The notes beneath the pieces were generated by a model. That model had not been told where the DNA came from, made no database searches, and worked only from the letters and a program-made list of their open reading frames with translations. A program made the position numbers and the translations under genes. A stretch of 64,000 bases of DNA from Siphonodentalium dalli (taxonomy: Eukaryota > Mollusca > Scaphopoda > Gadilida > Siphonodentaliidae), in NCBI GenBank assembly GCA_032622095.1, contig CP136064.1, forward strand, positions 112,768,004 to 112,832,003. The letters are read 5' to 3'. How positions within the stretch are numbered: the first letter of the stretch is position 1; each line of letters starts with the position of its first letter. This document shows, one piece after another, positions 1 to 12,300 of the stretch.

Positions 1-171
1 AAGTTAGGACAAAATCCTATATAGCCCGATGCACTACAACTATCATAGGGCTATAAACATACCAAAATCCAGCGCTCTATCTCTCATACTTCCTGAGATA
101 TAAGGGTTATAAAATTGCTTAGTATAATAATAATAAATAATATTGGAAAAAAATAATAAATTGAATAACAA

Positions 172-201
172 TATACTTCCATATTAAAATATGGAAGTAT
201 A
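172..201. repeat. Palindrome at array A unit junctions (candidate fused terminal inverted repeats)
   Basis: The arms are TATACTTCCATATT and AATATGGAAGTATA, 14 bp each and perfectly complementary around a central AA. The palindrome recurs unchanged at 1565, 2958, 4351, 5744, 7140, 8536, 9929, 11322, 12715, 14110, 15503, 16896 and 18289. It is flanked on the left by a (TAA)n-rich tract ending ATAACAA and on the right by ATAAGGGAATCG. The array B palindrome shares the outer ATACTTCC / GGAAGTAT arms and the same neighbours, so the arms are the conserved part and the centre varies. This fits the right end of one element abutting the left end of the next. It could also form a cruciform. Confidence 0.85.
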
Positions 202-664
202 ATAAGGGAATCGCGCGGAATTGATTGGAATGTCGATTGTATGGTTCATTGACATTTCTGTGTTCAGTTGGAATGTTCTGGTATGACCCCCACCCATGCC
301 TCGAAATTTGGTGACGCGGGTAGAAAAATCGCCATATCTTGGCCAATTTTCAAGATTTCGAGCTAATTTTTGCGCCATTGTGTTCGTATTTGATGTCCCT
401 ATAATATTTAGTTGGGTTTTGGTAAGGTATTGTGGCGATATTCTACTATGTAGGCCAATATGTATGTTGTTCAGTGCATACTTTTTGAATATCGTTGGCC
501 TCCATCGACATACTACGGAAAGTGGGTAATTGTTTAGAAGTACTGAAAATTCCCCATCGAATGACACCAAACACGTGACGATTGGTTGAAGGAAATTAAA
601 TTCATAGTGCATCTTCTGTAAACTTGAACAAAATGAAGGGGCCACAATTTCCACATTTCTCAAT

Positions 665-1080
665 CGATTTACAAAATTCTTTCACGAGTAGCATTAGTAC
701 GTCGTATAGATACTTCATAACAATTTTGGTTCAAATCGGAGACAAAAAAAAATATGACAATTTTTGCCCCCCTCCCTAATACGGACCAATGTTTTTGAAT
801 CTTGGTCAAAATTGCACCATTTCGTCTTCTTTCTATGGATAACACGCTCACATAAACCAAATACAGTTCACGTGCGTCGTCTAGGAGGAGTTTTGTCCAC
901 AAGCACTTTCTCCTAAATCGATGTATGAATACAATTTTCGATTTGTTATAACTTGGTCAATTCTGAACCGATTTCCAAAATTCTTTCAGGAGGATCATTA
1001 GTACGTCCTATAGATACACGACAGTAAAAGTAGTTGAAATCATCGAAAAAAAATATTTCGAAAATTTTGCCCCCACCCAA
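665..1080 (+). repeat. Internal ~304-bp-spaced module duplication in the array A unit
   Basis: The words CGATTTACAAAATTCTTTCA (665) and CGATTTCCAAAATTCTTTCA (969) each open a module. Both continue through related ATTAGTACGTC(G/C)TATAGATAC words, an A-rich run, and a poly-C block (TTTTTGCCCCCC near 762 and TTTTGCCCCCAC near 1067). Clear similarity covers roughly the first 110 bp of each module. The pair recurs in every copy of the array and corresponds to the ~294-bp modules of the array B unit. Confidence 0.8.
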
Positions 1081-1227
1081 ACCCCAAAAATATAAGTCCG
1101 TTCCTGTTCAAAACTTATTTTCATAGCAAGTTGCTAATAAGTAACTGCATAGAAGCCCTCATATCTGGCTACCTTGAATGTTATAGGCGGACACAGGATA
1201 TGAAATAAATCGAATTTTGCGAATCAT

Positions 1228-1519
1228 GGGCGACAACTCTGTAGGGAAAGCTCGGACATAAATTGTAAAGCATGGACACAATAGGGCCTACTGAGTTGTA
1301 CATACGGTCCAAATTTCAAGTTGCTGCTGTTCATACTTTTCGAGATACTGCAACCCCCAGTTTTACACATAAAGGGAGATAACTCTGCAAATCAAGTTAG
1401 GACAAAATCCTATATAGCCCGATGCACTACAACTATCATAGGGCTATAAACATACCAAAATCCAGCGCTCTATCTCTCATACTTCCTGAGATATAAGGGT
1501 TATAAAATTGCTTAGTATA
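1228..1519 (+). repeat. Pair of ~146-bp GGG..ACTC modules (array A)
   Basis: GGGCGACAACTCTGTAGGG (1228) and GGGAGATAACTCTGCAAAT (1374) open two diverged tandem modules spaced 146 bp apart. Each continues with a GGACA word, then a CATAC..TCCAAAT / CATACCAAAATCC word, then a (T)CATACTT(TTC/CCT)GAGATA word. The second module crosses the arbitrary unit boundary at 1394 and ends near the (TAA)n tract. The same pair is present in the array B unit with 145-bp spacing. Confidence 0.75.
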
Positions 1520-4500
1520 ATAATAATAAATAATATTGGAAAAAAATAATAAATTGAATAACAATATACTTCCATATTAAAATATGGAAGTATAATAAGG
1601 GAATCGCGCGGAATTGATTGGAATGTCGATTGTATGGTTCATTGACATTTCTGTGTTCAGTTGGAATGTTCTGGTATGACCCCCACCCATGCCTCGAAAT
1701 TTGGTGACGCGGGTAGAAAAATCGCCATATCTTGGCCAATTTTCAAGATTTCGAGCTAATTTTTGCGCCATTGTGTTCGTATTTGATGTCCCTATAATAT
1801 TTAGTTGGGTTTTGGTAAGGTATTGTGGCGATATTCTACTATGTAGGCCAATATGTATGTTGTTCAGTGCATACTTTTTGAATATCGTTGGCCTCCATCG
1901 ACATACTACGGAAAGTGGGTAATTGTTTAGAAGTACTGAAAATTCCCCATCGAATGACACCAAACACGTGACGATTGGTTGAAGGAAATTAAATTCATAG
2001 TGCATCTTCTGTAAACTTGAACAAAATGAAGGGGCCACAATTTCCACATTTCTCAATCGATTTACAAAATTCTTTCACGAGTAGCATTAGTACGTCGTAT
2101 AGATACTTCATAACAATTTTGGTTCAAATCGGAGACAAAAAAAAATATGACAATTTTTGCCCCCCTCCCTAATACGGACCAATGTTTTTGAATCTTGGTC
2201 AAAATTGCACCATTTCGTCTTCTTTCTATGGATAACACGCTCACATAAACCAAATACAGTTCACGTGCGTCGTCTAGGAGGAGTTTTGTCCACAAGCACT
2301 TTCTCCTAAATCGATGTATGAATACAATTTTCGATTTGTTATAACTTGGTCAATTCTGAACCGATTTCCAAAATTCTTTCAGGAGGATCATTAGTACGTC
2401 CTATAGATACACGACAGTAAAAGTAGTTGAAATCATCGAAAAAAAATATTTCGAAAATTTTGCCCCCACCCAAACCCCAAAAATATAAGTCCGTTCCTGT
2501 TCAAAACTTATTTTCATAGCAAGTTGCTAATAAGTAACTGCATAGAAGCCCTCATATCTGGCTACCTTGAATGTTATAGGCGGACACGGGATATGAAATA
2601 AATCGAATTTTGCGAATCATGGGCGACAACTCTGTAGGGAAAGCTCGGACATAAATTGTAAAGCATGGACACAATAGGGCCTACTGAGTTGTACATACGG
2701 TCCAAATTTCAAGTTGCTGCTGTTCATACTTTTCGAGATACTGCAACCCCCAGTTTTACACATAAAGGGAGATAACTCTGCAAATCAAGTTAGGACAAAA
2801 TCCTATATAGCCCGATGCACTACAACTATCATAGGGCTATAAACATACCAAAATCCAGCGCTCTATCTCTCATACTTCCTGAGATATAAGGGTTATAAAA
2901 TTGCTTAGTATAATAATAATAAATAATATTGGAAAAAAATAATAAATTGAATAACAATATACTTCCATATTAAAATATGGAAGTATAATAAGGGAATCGC
3001 GCGGAATTGATTGGAATGTCGATTGTATGGTTCATTGACATTTCTGTGTTCAGTTGGAATGTTCTGGTATGACCCCCACCCATGCCTCGAAATTTGGTGA
3101 CGCGGGTAGAAAAATCGCCATATCTTGGCCAATTTTCAAGATTTCGAGCTAATTTTTGCGCCATTGTGTTCGTATTTGATGTCCCTATAATATTTAGTTG
3201 GGTTTTGGTAAGGTATTGTGGCGATATTCTACTATGTAGGCCAATATGTATGTTGTTCAGTGCATACTTTTTGAATATCGTTGGCCTCCATCGACATACT
3301 ACGGAAAGTGGGTAATTGTTTAGAAGTACTGAAAATTCCCCATCGAATGACACCAAACACGTGACGATTGGTTGAAGGAAATTAAATTCATAGTGCATCT
3401 TCTGTAAACTTGAACAAAATGAAGGGGCCACAATTTCCACATTTCTCAATCGATTTACAAAATTCTTTCACGAGTAGCATTAGTACGTCGTATAGATACT
3501 TCATAACAATTTTGGTTCAAATCGGAGACAAAAAAAAATATGACAATTTTTGCCCCCCTCCCTAATACGGACCAATGTTTTTGAATCTTGGTCAAAATTG
3601 CACCATTTCGTCTTCTTTCTATGGATAACACGCTCACATAAACCAAATACAGTTCACGTGCGTCGTCTAGGAGGAGTTTTGTCCACAAGCACTTTCTCCT
3701 AAATCGATGTATGAATACAATTTTCGATTTGTTATAACTTGGTCAATTCTGAACCGATTTCCAAAATTCTTTCAGGAGGATCATTAGTACGTCCTATAGA
3801 TACACGACAGTAAAAGTAGTTGAAATCATCGAAAAAAAATATTTCGAAAATTTTGCCCCCACCCAAACCCCAAAAATATAAGTCCGTTCCTGTTCAAAAC
3901 TTATTTTCATAGCAAGTTGCTAATAAGTAACTGCATAGAAGTCCTCATATCTGGCTACCTTGAATGTTATAGGCGGACACGGGATATGAAATAAATCGAA
4001 TTTTGCGAATCATGGGCGACAACTCTGTAGGGAAAGCTCGGACATAAATTGTAAAGCATGGACACAATAGGGCCTACTGAGTTGTACATACGGTCCAAAT
4101 TTCAAGTTGCTGCTGTTCATACTTTTCGAGATACTGCAACCCCCAGTTTTACACATAAAGGGAGATAACTCTGCAAATCAAGTTAGGACAAAATCCTATA
4201 TAGCCCGATGCACTACAACTATCATAGGGCTATAAACATACCAAAATCCAGCGCTCTATCTCTCATACTTCCTGAGATATAAGGGTTATAAAATTGCTTA
4301 GTATAATAATAATAAATAATATTGGAAAAAAATAATAAATTGAATAACAATATACTTCCATATTAAAATATGGAAGTATAATAAGGGAATCGCGCGGAAT
4401 TGATTGGAATGTCGATTGTATGGTTCATTGACATTTCTGTGTTCAGTTGGAATGTTCTGGTATGACCCCCACCCATGCCTCGAAATTTGGTGACGCGGGT

Positions 4501-6338
4501 AGAAAAATCGCCATATCTTGGCCAATTTTCAAGATTTCGAGCTAATTTTTGCGCCATTGTGTTCGTATTTGATGTCCCTATAATATTTAGTTGGGTTTTG
4601 GTAAGGTATTGTGGCGATATTCTACTATGTAGGCCAATATGTATGTTGTTCAGTGCATACTTTTTGAATATCGTTGGCCTCCATCGACATACTACGGAAA
4701 GTGGGTAATTGTTTAGAAGTACTGAAAATTCCCCATCGAATGACACCAAACACGTGACGATTGGTTGAAGGAAATTAAATTCATAGTGCATCTTCTGTAA
4801 ACTTGAACAAAATGAAGGGGCCACAATTTCCACATTTCTCAATCGATTTACAAAATTCTTTCACGAGTAGCATTAGTACGTCGTATAGATACTTCATAAC
4901 AATTTTGGTTCAAATCGGAGACAAAAAAAAATATGACAATTTTTGCCCCCCTCCCTAATACGGACCAATGTTTTTGAATCTTGGTCAAAATTGCACCATT
5001 TCGTCTTCTTTCTATGGATAACACGCTCACATAAACCAAATACAGTTCACGTGCGTCGTCTAGGAGGAGTTTTGTCCACAAGCACTTTCTCCTAAATCGA
5101 TGTATGAATACAATTTTCGATTTGTTATAACTTGGTCAATTCTGAACCGATTTCCAAAATTCTTTCAGGAGGATCATTAGTACGTCCTATAGATACACGA
5201 CAGTAAAAGTAGTTGAAATCATCGAAAAAAAATATTTCGAAAATTTTGCCCCCACCCAAACCCCAAAAATATAAGTCCGTTCCTGTTCAAAACTTATTTT
5301 CATAGCAAGTTGCTAATAAGTAACTGCATAGAAGTCCTCATATCTGGCTACCTTGAATGTTATAGGCGGACACGGGATATGAAATAAATCGAATTTTGCG
5401 AATCATGGGCGACAACTCTGTAGGGAAAGCTCGGACATAAATTGTAAAGCATGGACACAATAGGGCCTACTGAGTTGTACATACGGTCCAAATTTCAAGT
5501 TGCTGCTGTTCATACTTTTCGAGATACTGCAACCCCCAGTTTTACACATAAAGGGAGATAACTCTGCAAATCAAGTTAGGACAAAATCCTATATAGCCCG
5601 ATGCACTACAACTATCATAGGGCTATAAACATACCAAAATCCAGCGCTCTATCTCTCATACTTCCTGAGATATAAGGGTTATAAAATTGCTTAGTATAAT
5701 AATAATAAATAATATTGGAAAAAAATAATAAATTGAATAACAATATACTTCCATATTAAAATATGGAAGTATAATAAGGGAATCGCGCGGAATTGATTGG
5801 AATGTCGATTGTATGGTTCATTGACATTTCTGTGTTCAGTTGGAATGTTCTGGTATGACCCCCACCCATGCCTCGAAATTTGGTGACGCGGGTAGAAAAA
5901 TCGCCATATCTTGGCCAATTTTCAAGATTTCGAGCTAATTTTTGCGCCATTGTGTTCGTATTTGATGTCCCTATAATATTTAGTTGGGTTTTGGTAAGGT
6001 ATTGTGGCGATATTCTACTATGTAGGCCAATATGTATGTTGTTCAGTGCATACTTTTTGAATATCGTTGGCCTCCATCGACATACTACGGAAAGTGGGTA
6101 ATTGTTTAGAAGTACTGAAAATTCCCCATCGAATGACACCAAACACGTGACGATTGGTTGAAGGAAATTAAATTCATAGTGCATCTTCTGTAAACTTGAA
6201 CAAAATGAAGGGGCCACAATTTCCACATTTCTCAATCGATTTACAAAATTCTTTCACGAGTAGCATTAGTACGTCGTATAGATACTTCATAACAATTTTG
6301 GTTCAAATCGGAGACAAAAAAAAATATGACAATTTTTG

Positions 6339-6347
6339 CCCCCCCCC
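6339..6347 (+). repeat. Expanded poly-C tract in array A copies 5, 6 and 10
   Basis: The standard copy has six C before TCCCTAATACGG (767-772 in copy 1). Copy 5 has nine (6339-6347), copy 6 also nine (7735-7743), and copy 10 has eight (13310-13317). This single tract explains every unit-length deviation in the array. Neighbouring copies 5 and 6 share the same length, consistent with one being a duplicate of the other. Length errors in sequencing a homopolymer cannot be excluded. Confidence 0.8.
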
Positions 6348-9300
6348 TCCCTAATACGGACCAATGTTTTTGAATCTTGGTCAAAATTGCACCATTTCGT
6401 CTTCTTTCTATGGATAACACGCTCACATAAACCAAATACAGTTCACGTGCGTCGTCTAGGAGGAGTTTTGTCCACAAGCACTTTCTCCTAAATCGATGTA
6501 TGAATACAATTTTCGATTTGTTATAACTTGGTCAATTCTGAACCGATTTCCAAAATTCTTTCAGGAGGATCATTAGTACGTCCTATAGATACACGACAGT
6601 AAAAGTAGTTGAAATCATCGAAAAAAAATATTTCGAAAATTTTGCCCCCACCCAAACCCCAAAAATATAAGTCCGTTCCTGTTCAAAACTTATTTTCATA
6701 GCAAGTTGCTAATAAGTAACTGCATAGAAGTCCTCATATCTGGCTACCTTGAATGTTATAGGCGGACACGGGATATGAAATAAATCGAATTTTGCGAATC
6801 ATGGGCGACAACTCTGTAGGGAAAGCTCGGACATAAATTGTAAAGCATGGACACAATAGGGCCTACTGAGTTGTACATACGGTCCAAATTTCAAGTTGCT
6901 GCTGTTCATACTTTTCGAGATACTGCAACCCCCAGTTTTACACATAAAGGGAGATAACTCTGCAAATCAAGTTAGGACAAAATCCTATATAGCCCGATGC
7001 ACTACAACTATCATAGGGCTATAAACATACCAAAATCCAGCGCTCTATCTCTCATACTTCCTGAGATATAAGGGTTATAAAATTGCTTAGTATAATAATA
7101 ATAAATAATATTGGAAAAAAATAATAAATTGAATAACAATATACTTCCATATTAAAATATGGAAGTATAATAAGGGAATCGCGCGGAATTGATTGGAATG
7201 TCGATTGTATGGTTCATTGACATTTCTGTGTTCAGTTGGAATGTTCTGGTATGACCCCCACCCATGCCTCGAAATTTGGTGACGCGGGTAGAAAAATCGC
7301 CATATCTTGGCCAATTTTCAAGATTTCGAGCTAATTTTTGCGCCATTGTGTTCGTATTTGATGTCCCTATAATATTTAGTTGGGTTTTGGTAAGGTATTG
7401 TGGCGATATTCTACTATGTAGGCCAATATGTATGTTGTTCAGTGCATACTTTTTGAATATCGTTGGCCTCCATCGACATACTACGGAAAGTGGGTAATTG
7501 TTTAGAAGTACTGAAAATTCCCCATCGAATGACACCAAACACGTGACGATTGGTTGAAGGAAATTAAATTCATAGTGCATCTTCTGTAAACTTGAACAAA
7601 ATGAAGGGGCCACAATTTCCACATTTCTCAATCGATTTACAAAATTCTTTCACGAGTAGCATTAGTACGTCGTATAGATACTTCATAACAATTTTGGTTC
7701 AAATCGGAGACAAAAAAAAATATGACAATTTTTGCCCCCCCCCTCCCTAATACGGACCAATGTTTTTGAATCTTGGTCAAAATTGCACCATTTCGTCTTC
7801 TTTCTATGGATAACACGCTCACATAAACCAAATACAGTTCACGTGCGTCGTCTAGGAGGAGTTTTGTCCACAAGCACTTTCTCCTAAATCGATGTATGAA
7901 TACAATTTTCGATTTGTTATAACTTGGTCAATTCTGAACCGATTTCCAAAATTCTTTCAGGATGATCATTAGTACGTCCTATAGATACACGACAGTAAAA
8001 GTAGTTGAAATCATCGAAAAAAAATATTTCGAAAATTTTGCCCCCACCCAAACCCCAAAAATATAAGTCCGTTCCTGTTCAAAACTTATTTTCATAGCAA
8101 GTTGCTAATAAGTAACTGCATAGAAGCCCTCATATCTGGCTACCTTGAATGTTATAGGCGGACACAGGATATGAAATAAATCGAATTTTGCGAATCATGG
8201 GCGACAACTCTGTAGGGAAAGCTCGGACATAAATTGTAAAGCATGGACACAATAGGGCCTACTGAGTTGTACATACGGTCCAAATTTCAAGTTGCTGCTA
8301 TTCATACTTTTCGAGATACTGCAACCCCCAGTTTTACACATAAAGGGAGATAACTCTGCAAATCAAGTTAGGACAAAATCCTATATAGCCCGATGCACTA
8401 CAACTATCATAGGGCTATAAACATACCAAAATCCAGCGCTCTATCTCTCATACTTCCTGAGATATAAGGGTTATAAAATTGCTTAGTATAATAATAATAA
8501 ATAATATTGGAAAAAAATAATAAATTGAATAACAATATACTTCCATATTAAAATATGGAAGTATAATAAGGGAATCGCGCGGAATTGATTGGAATGTCGA
8601 TTGTATGGTTCATTGACATTTCTGTGTTCAGTTGGAATGTTCTGGTATGACCCCCACCCATGCCTCGAAATTTGGTGACGCGGGTAGAAAAATCGCCATA
8701 TCTTGGCCAATTTTCAAGATTTCGAGCTAATTTTTGCGCCATTGTGTTCGTATTTGATGTCCCTATAATATTTAGTTGGGTTTTGGTAAGGTATTGTGGC
8801 GATATTCTACTATGTAGGCCAATATGTATGTTGTTCAGTGCATACTTTTTGAATATCGTTGGCCTCCATCGACATACTACGGAAAGTGGGTAATTGTTTA
8901 GAAGTACTGAAAATTCCCCATCGAATGACACCAAACACGTGACGATTGGTTGAAGGAAATTAAATTCATAGTGCATCTTCTGTAAACTTGAACAAAATGA
9001 AGGGGCCACAATTTCCACATTTCTCAATCGATTTACAAAATTCTTTCACGAGTAGCATTAGTACGTCGTATAGATACTTCATAACAATTTTGGTTCAAAT
9101 CGGAGACAAAAAAAAATATGACAATTTTTGCCCCCCTCCCTAATACGGACCAATGTTTTTGAATCTTGGTCAAAATTGCACCATTTCGTCTTCTTTCTAT
9201 GGATAACACGCTCACATAAACCAAATACAGTTCACGTGCGTCGTCTAGGAGGAGTTTTGTCCACAAGCACTTTCTCCTAAATCGATGTATGAATACAATT

Positions 9301-12300
9301 TTCGATTTGTTATAACTTGGTCAATTCTGAACCGATTTCCAAAATTCTTTCAGGAGGATCATTAGTACGTCCTATAGATACACGACAGTAAAAGTAGTTG
9401 AAATCATCGAAAAAAAATATTTCGAAAATTTTGCCCCCACCCAAACCCCAAAAATATAAGTCCGTTCCTGTTCAAAACTTATTTTCATAGCAAGTTGCTA
9501 ATAAGTAACTGCATAGAAGCCCTCATATCTGGCTACCTTGAATGTTATAGGCGGACACGGGATATGAAATAAATCGAATTTTGCGAATCATGGGCGACAA
9601 CTCTGTAGGGAAAGCTCGGACATAAATTGTAAAGCATGGACACAATAGGGCCTACTGAGTTGTACATACGGTCCAAATTTCAAGTTGCTGCTGTTCATAC
9701 TTTTCGAGATACTGCAACCCCCAGTTTTACACATAAAGGGAGATAACTCTGCAAATCAAGTTAGGACAAAATCCTATATAGCCCGATGCACTACAACTAT
9801 CATAGGGCTATAAACATACCAAAATCCAGCGCTCTATCTCTCATACTTCCTGAGATATAAGGGTTATAAAATTGCTTAGTATAATAATAATAAATAATAT
9901 TGGAAAAAAATAATAAATTGAATAACAATATACTTCCATATTAAAATATGGAAGTATAATAAGGGAATCGCGCGGAATTGATTGGAATGTCGATTGTATG
10001 GTTCATTGACATTTCTGTGTTCAGTTGGAATGTTCTGGTATGACCCCCACCCATGCCTCGAAATTTGGTGACGCGGGTAGAAAAATCGCCATATCTTGGC
10101 CAATTTTCAAGATTTCGAGCTAATTTTTGCGCCATTGTGTTCGTATTTGATGTCCCTATAATATTTAGTTGGGTTTTGGTAAGGTATTGTGGCGATATTC
10201 TACTATGTAGGCCAATATGTATGTTGTTCAGTGCATACTTTTTGAATATCGTTGGCCTCCATCGACATACTACGGAAAGTGGGTAATTGTTTAGAAGTAC
10301 TGAAAATTCCCCATCGAATGACACCAAACACGTGACGATTGGTTGAAGGAAATTAAATTCATAGTGCATCTTCTGTAAACTTGAACAAAATGAAGGGGCC
10401 ACAATTTCCACATTTCTCAATCGATTTACAAAATTCTTTCACGAGTAGCATTAGTACGTCGTATAGATACTTCATAACAATTTTGGTTCAAATCGGAGAC
10501 AAAAAAAAATATGACAATTTTTGCCCCCCTCCCTAATACGGACCAATGTTTTTGAATCTTGGTCAAAATTGCACCATTTCGTCTTCTTTCTATGGATAAC
10601 ACGCTCACATAAACCAAATACAGTTCACGTGCGTCGTCTAGGAGGAGTTTTGTCCACAAGCACTTTCTCCTAAATCGATGTATGAATACAATTTTCGATT
10701 TGTTATAACTTGGTCAATTCTGAACCGATTTCCAAAATTCTTTCAGGAGGATCATTAGTACGTCCTATAGATACACGACAGTAAAAGTAGTTGAAATCAT
10801 CGAAAAAAAATATTTCGAAAATTTTGCCCCCACCCAAACCCCAAAAATATAAGTCCGTTCCTGTTCAAAACTTATTTTCATAGCAAGTTGCTAATAAGTA
10901 ACTGCATAGAAGCCCTCATATCTGGCTACCTTGAATGTTATAGGCGGACACAGGATATGAAATAAATCGAATTTTGCGAATCATGGGCGACAACTCTGTA
11001 GGGAAAGCTCGGACATAAATTGTAAAGCATGGACACAATAGGGCCTACTGAGTTGTACATACGGTCCAAATTTCAATTTGCTGCTATTCATACTTTTCGA
11101 GATACTGCAACCCCCAGTTTTACACATAAAGGGAGATAACTCTGCAAATCAAGTTAGGACAAAATCCTATATAGCCCGATGCACTACAACTATCATAGGG
11201 CTATAAACATACCAAAATCCAGCGCTCTATCTCTCATACTTCCTGAGATATAAGGGTTATAAAATTGCTTAGTATAATAATAATAAATAATATTGGAAAA
11301 AAATAATAAATTGAATAACAATATACTTCCATATTAAAATATGGAAGTATAATAAGGGAATCGCGCGGAATTGATTGGAATGTCGATTGTATGGTTCATT
11401 GACATTTCTGTGTTCAGTTGGAATGTTCTGGTATGACCCCCACCCATGCCTCGAAATTTGGTGACGCGGGTAGAAAAATCGCCATATCTTGGCCAATTTT
11501 CAATATTTCGAGCTAATTTTTGCGCCATTGTGTTCGTATTTGATGTCCCTATAATATTTAGTTGGGTTTTGGTAAGGTATTGTGGCGATATTCTACTATG
11601 TAGGCCAATATGTATGTTGTTCAGTGCATACTTTTTGAATATCGTTGGCCTCCATCGACATACTACGGAAAGTGGGTAATTGTTTAGAAGTACTGAAAAT
11701 TCCCCATCGAATGACACCAAACACGTGACGATTGGTTGAAGGAAATTAAATTCATAGTGCATCTTCTGTAAACTTGAACAAAATGAAGGGGCCACAATTT
11801 CCACATTTCTCAATCGATTTACAAAATTCTTTCACGAGTAGCATTAGTACGTCGTATAGATACTTCATAACAATTTTGGTTCAAATCGGAGACAAAAAAA
11901 AATATGACAATTTTTGCCCCCCTCCCTAATACGGACCAATGTTTTTGAATCTTGGTCAAAATTGCACCATTTCGTCTTCTTTCTATGGATAACACGCTCA
12001 CATAAACCAAATACAGTTCACGTGCGTCGTCTAGGAGGAGTTTTGTCCACAAGCACTTTCTCCTAAATCGATGTATGAATACAATTTTCGATTTGTTATA
12101 ACTTGGTCAATTCTGAACCGATTTCCAAAATTCTTTCAGGAGGATCATTAGTACGTCCTATAGATACACGACAGTAAAAGTAGTTGAAATCATCGAAAAA
12201 AAATATTTCGAAAATTTTGCCCCCACCCAAACCCCAAAAATATAAGTCCGTTCCTGTTCAAAACTTATTTTCATAGCAAGTTGCTAATAAGTAACTGCAT

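Larger units (their letters stand above)
1..1393 (+). repeat. Representative array A unit (copy 1) with internal landmarks
   Basis: Landmarks on the + strand, in order: (TAA)n-rich tract at about 119-170; palindrome at 172-201; GCCTCGAAATTTGGTGACG block near 298-316; a pair of related ~110-bp modules starting at 665 and 969, 304 bp apart; TTTTGCCCCCAC block near 1067; TAAGTCCG block near 1090; module GGGCGACAACTCTG at 1228; related module GGGAGATAACTCTG at 1374, continuing into copy 2. The same landmarks occur in the same order in the array B unit. Phasing on the palindrome, about 187 to 1579, probably gives the natural element boundaries. Confidence 0.85.

Noticed and set aside
172-201. Palindrome as a transcription terminator or a replication origin
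   Set aside because: A terminator reading has no gene upstream, and an origin cannot be judged from a palindrome and AT-richness alone. The fused-ends explanation accounts for both the arms and the array boundary.
1577-2056. 159-codon minus-strand ORF repeated in every array A copy, with overlapping ORFs of 75-77 codons on both strands
   Set aside because: It recurs only because the DNA recurs at near identity. It overlaps frames on the other strand, has no recognisable domain, and its stop or start lies in the junction palindrome. There is no sign of selection on codons, and a neighbouring ORF is freely broken by the poly-C change in copy 10.
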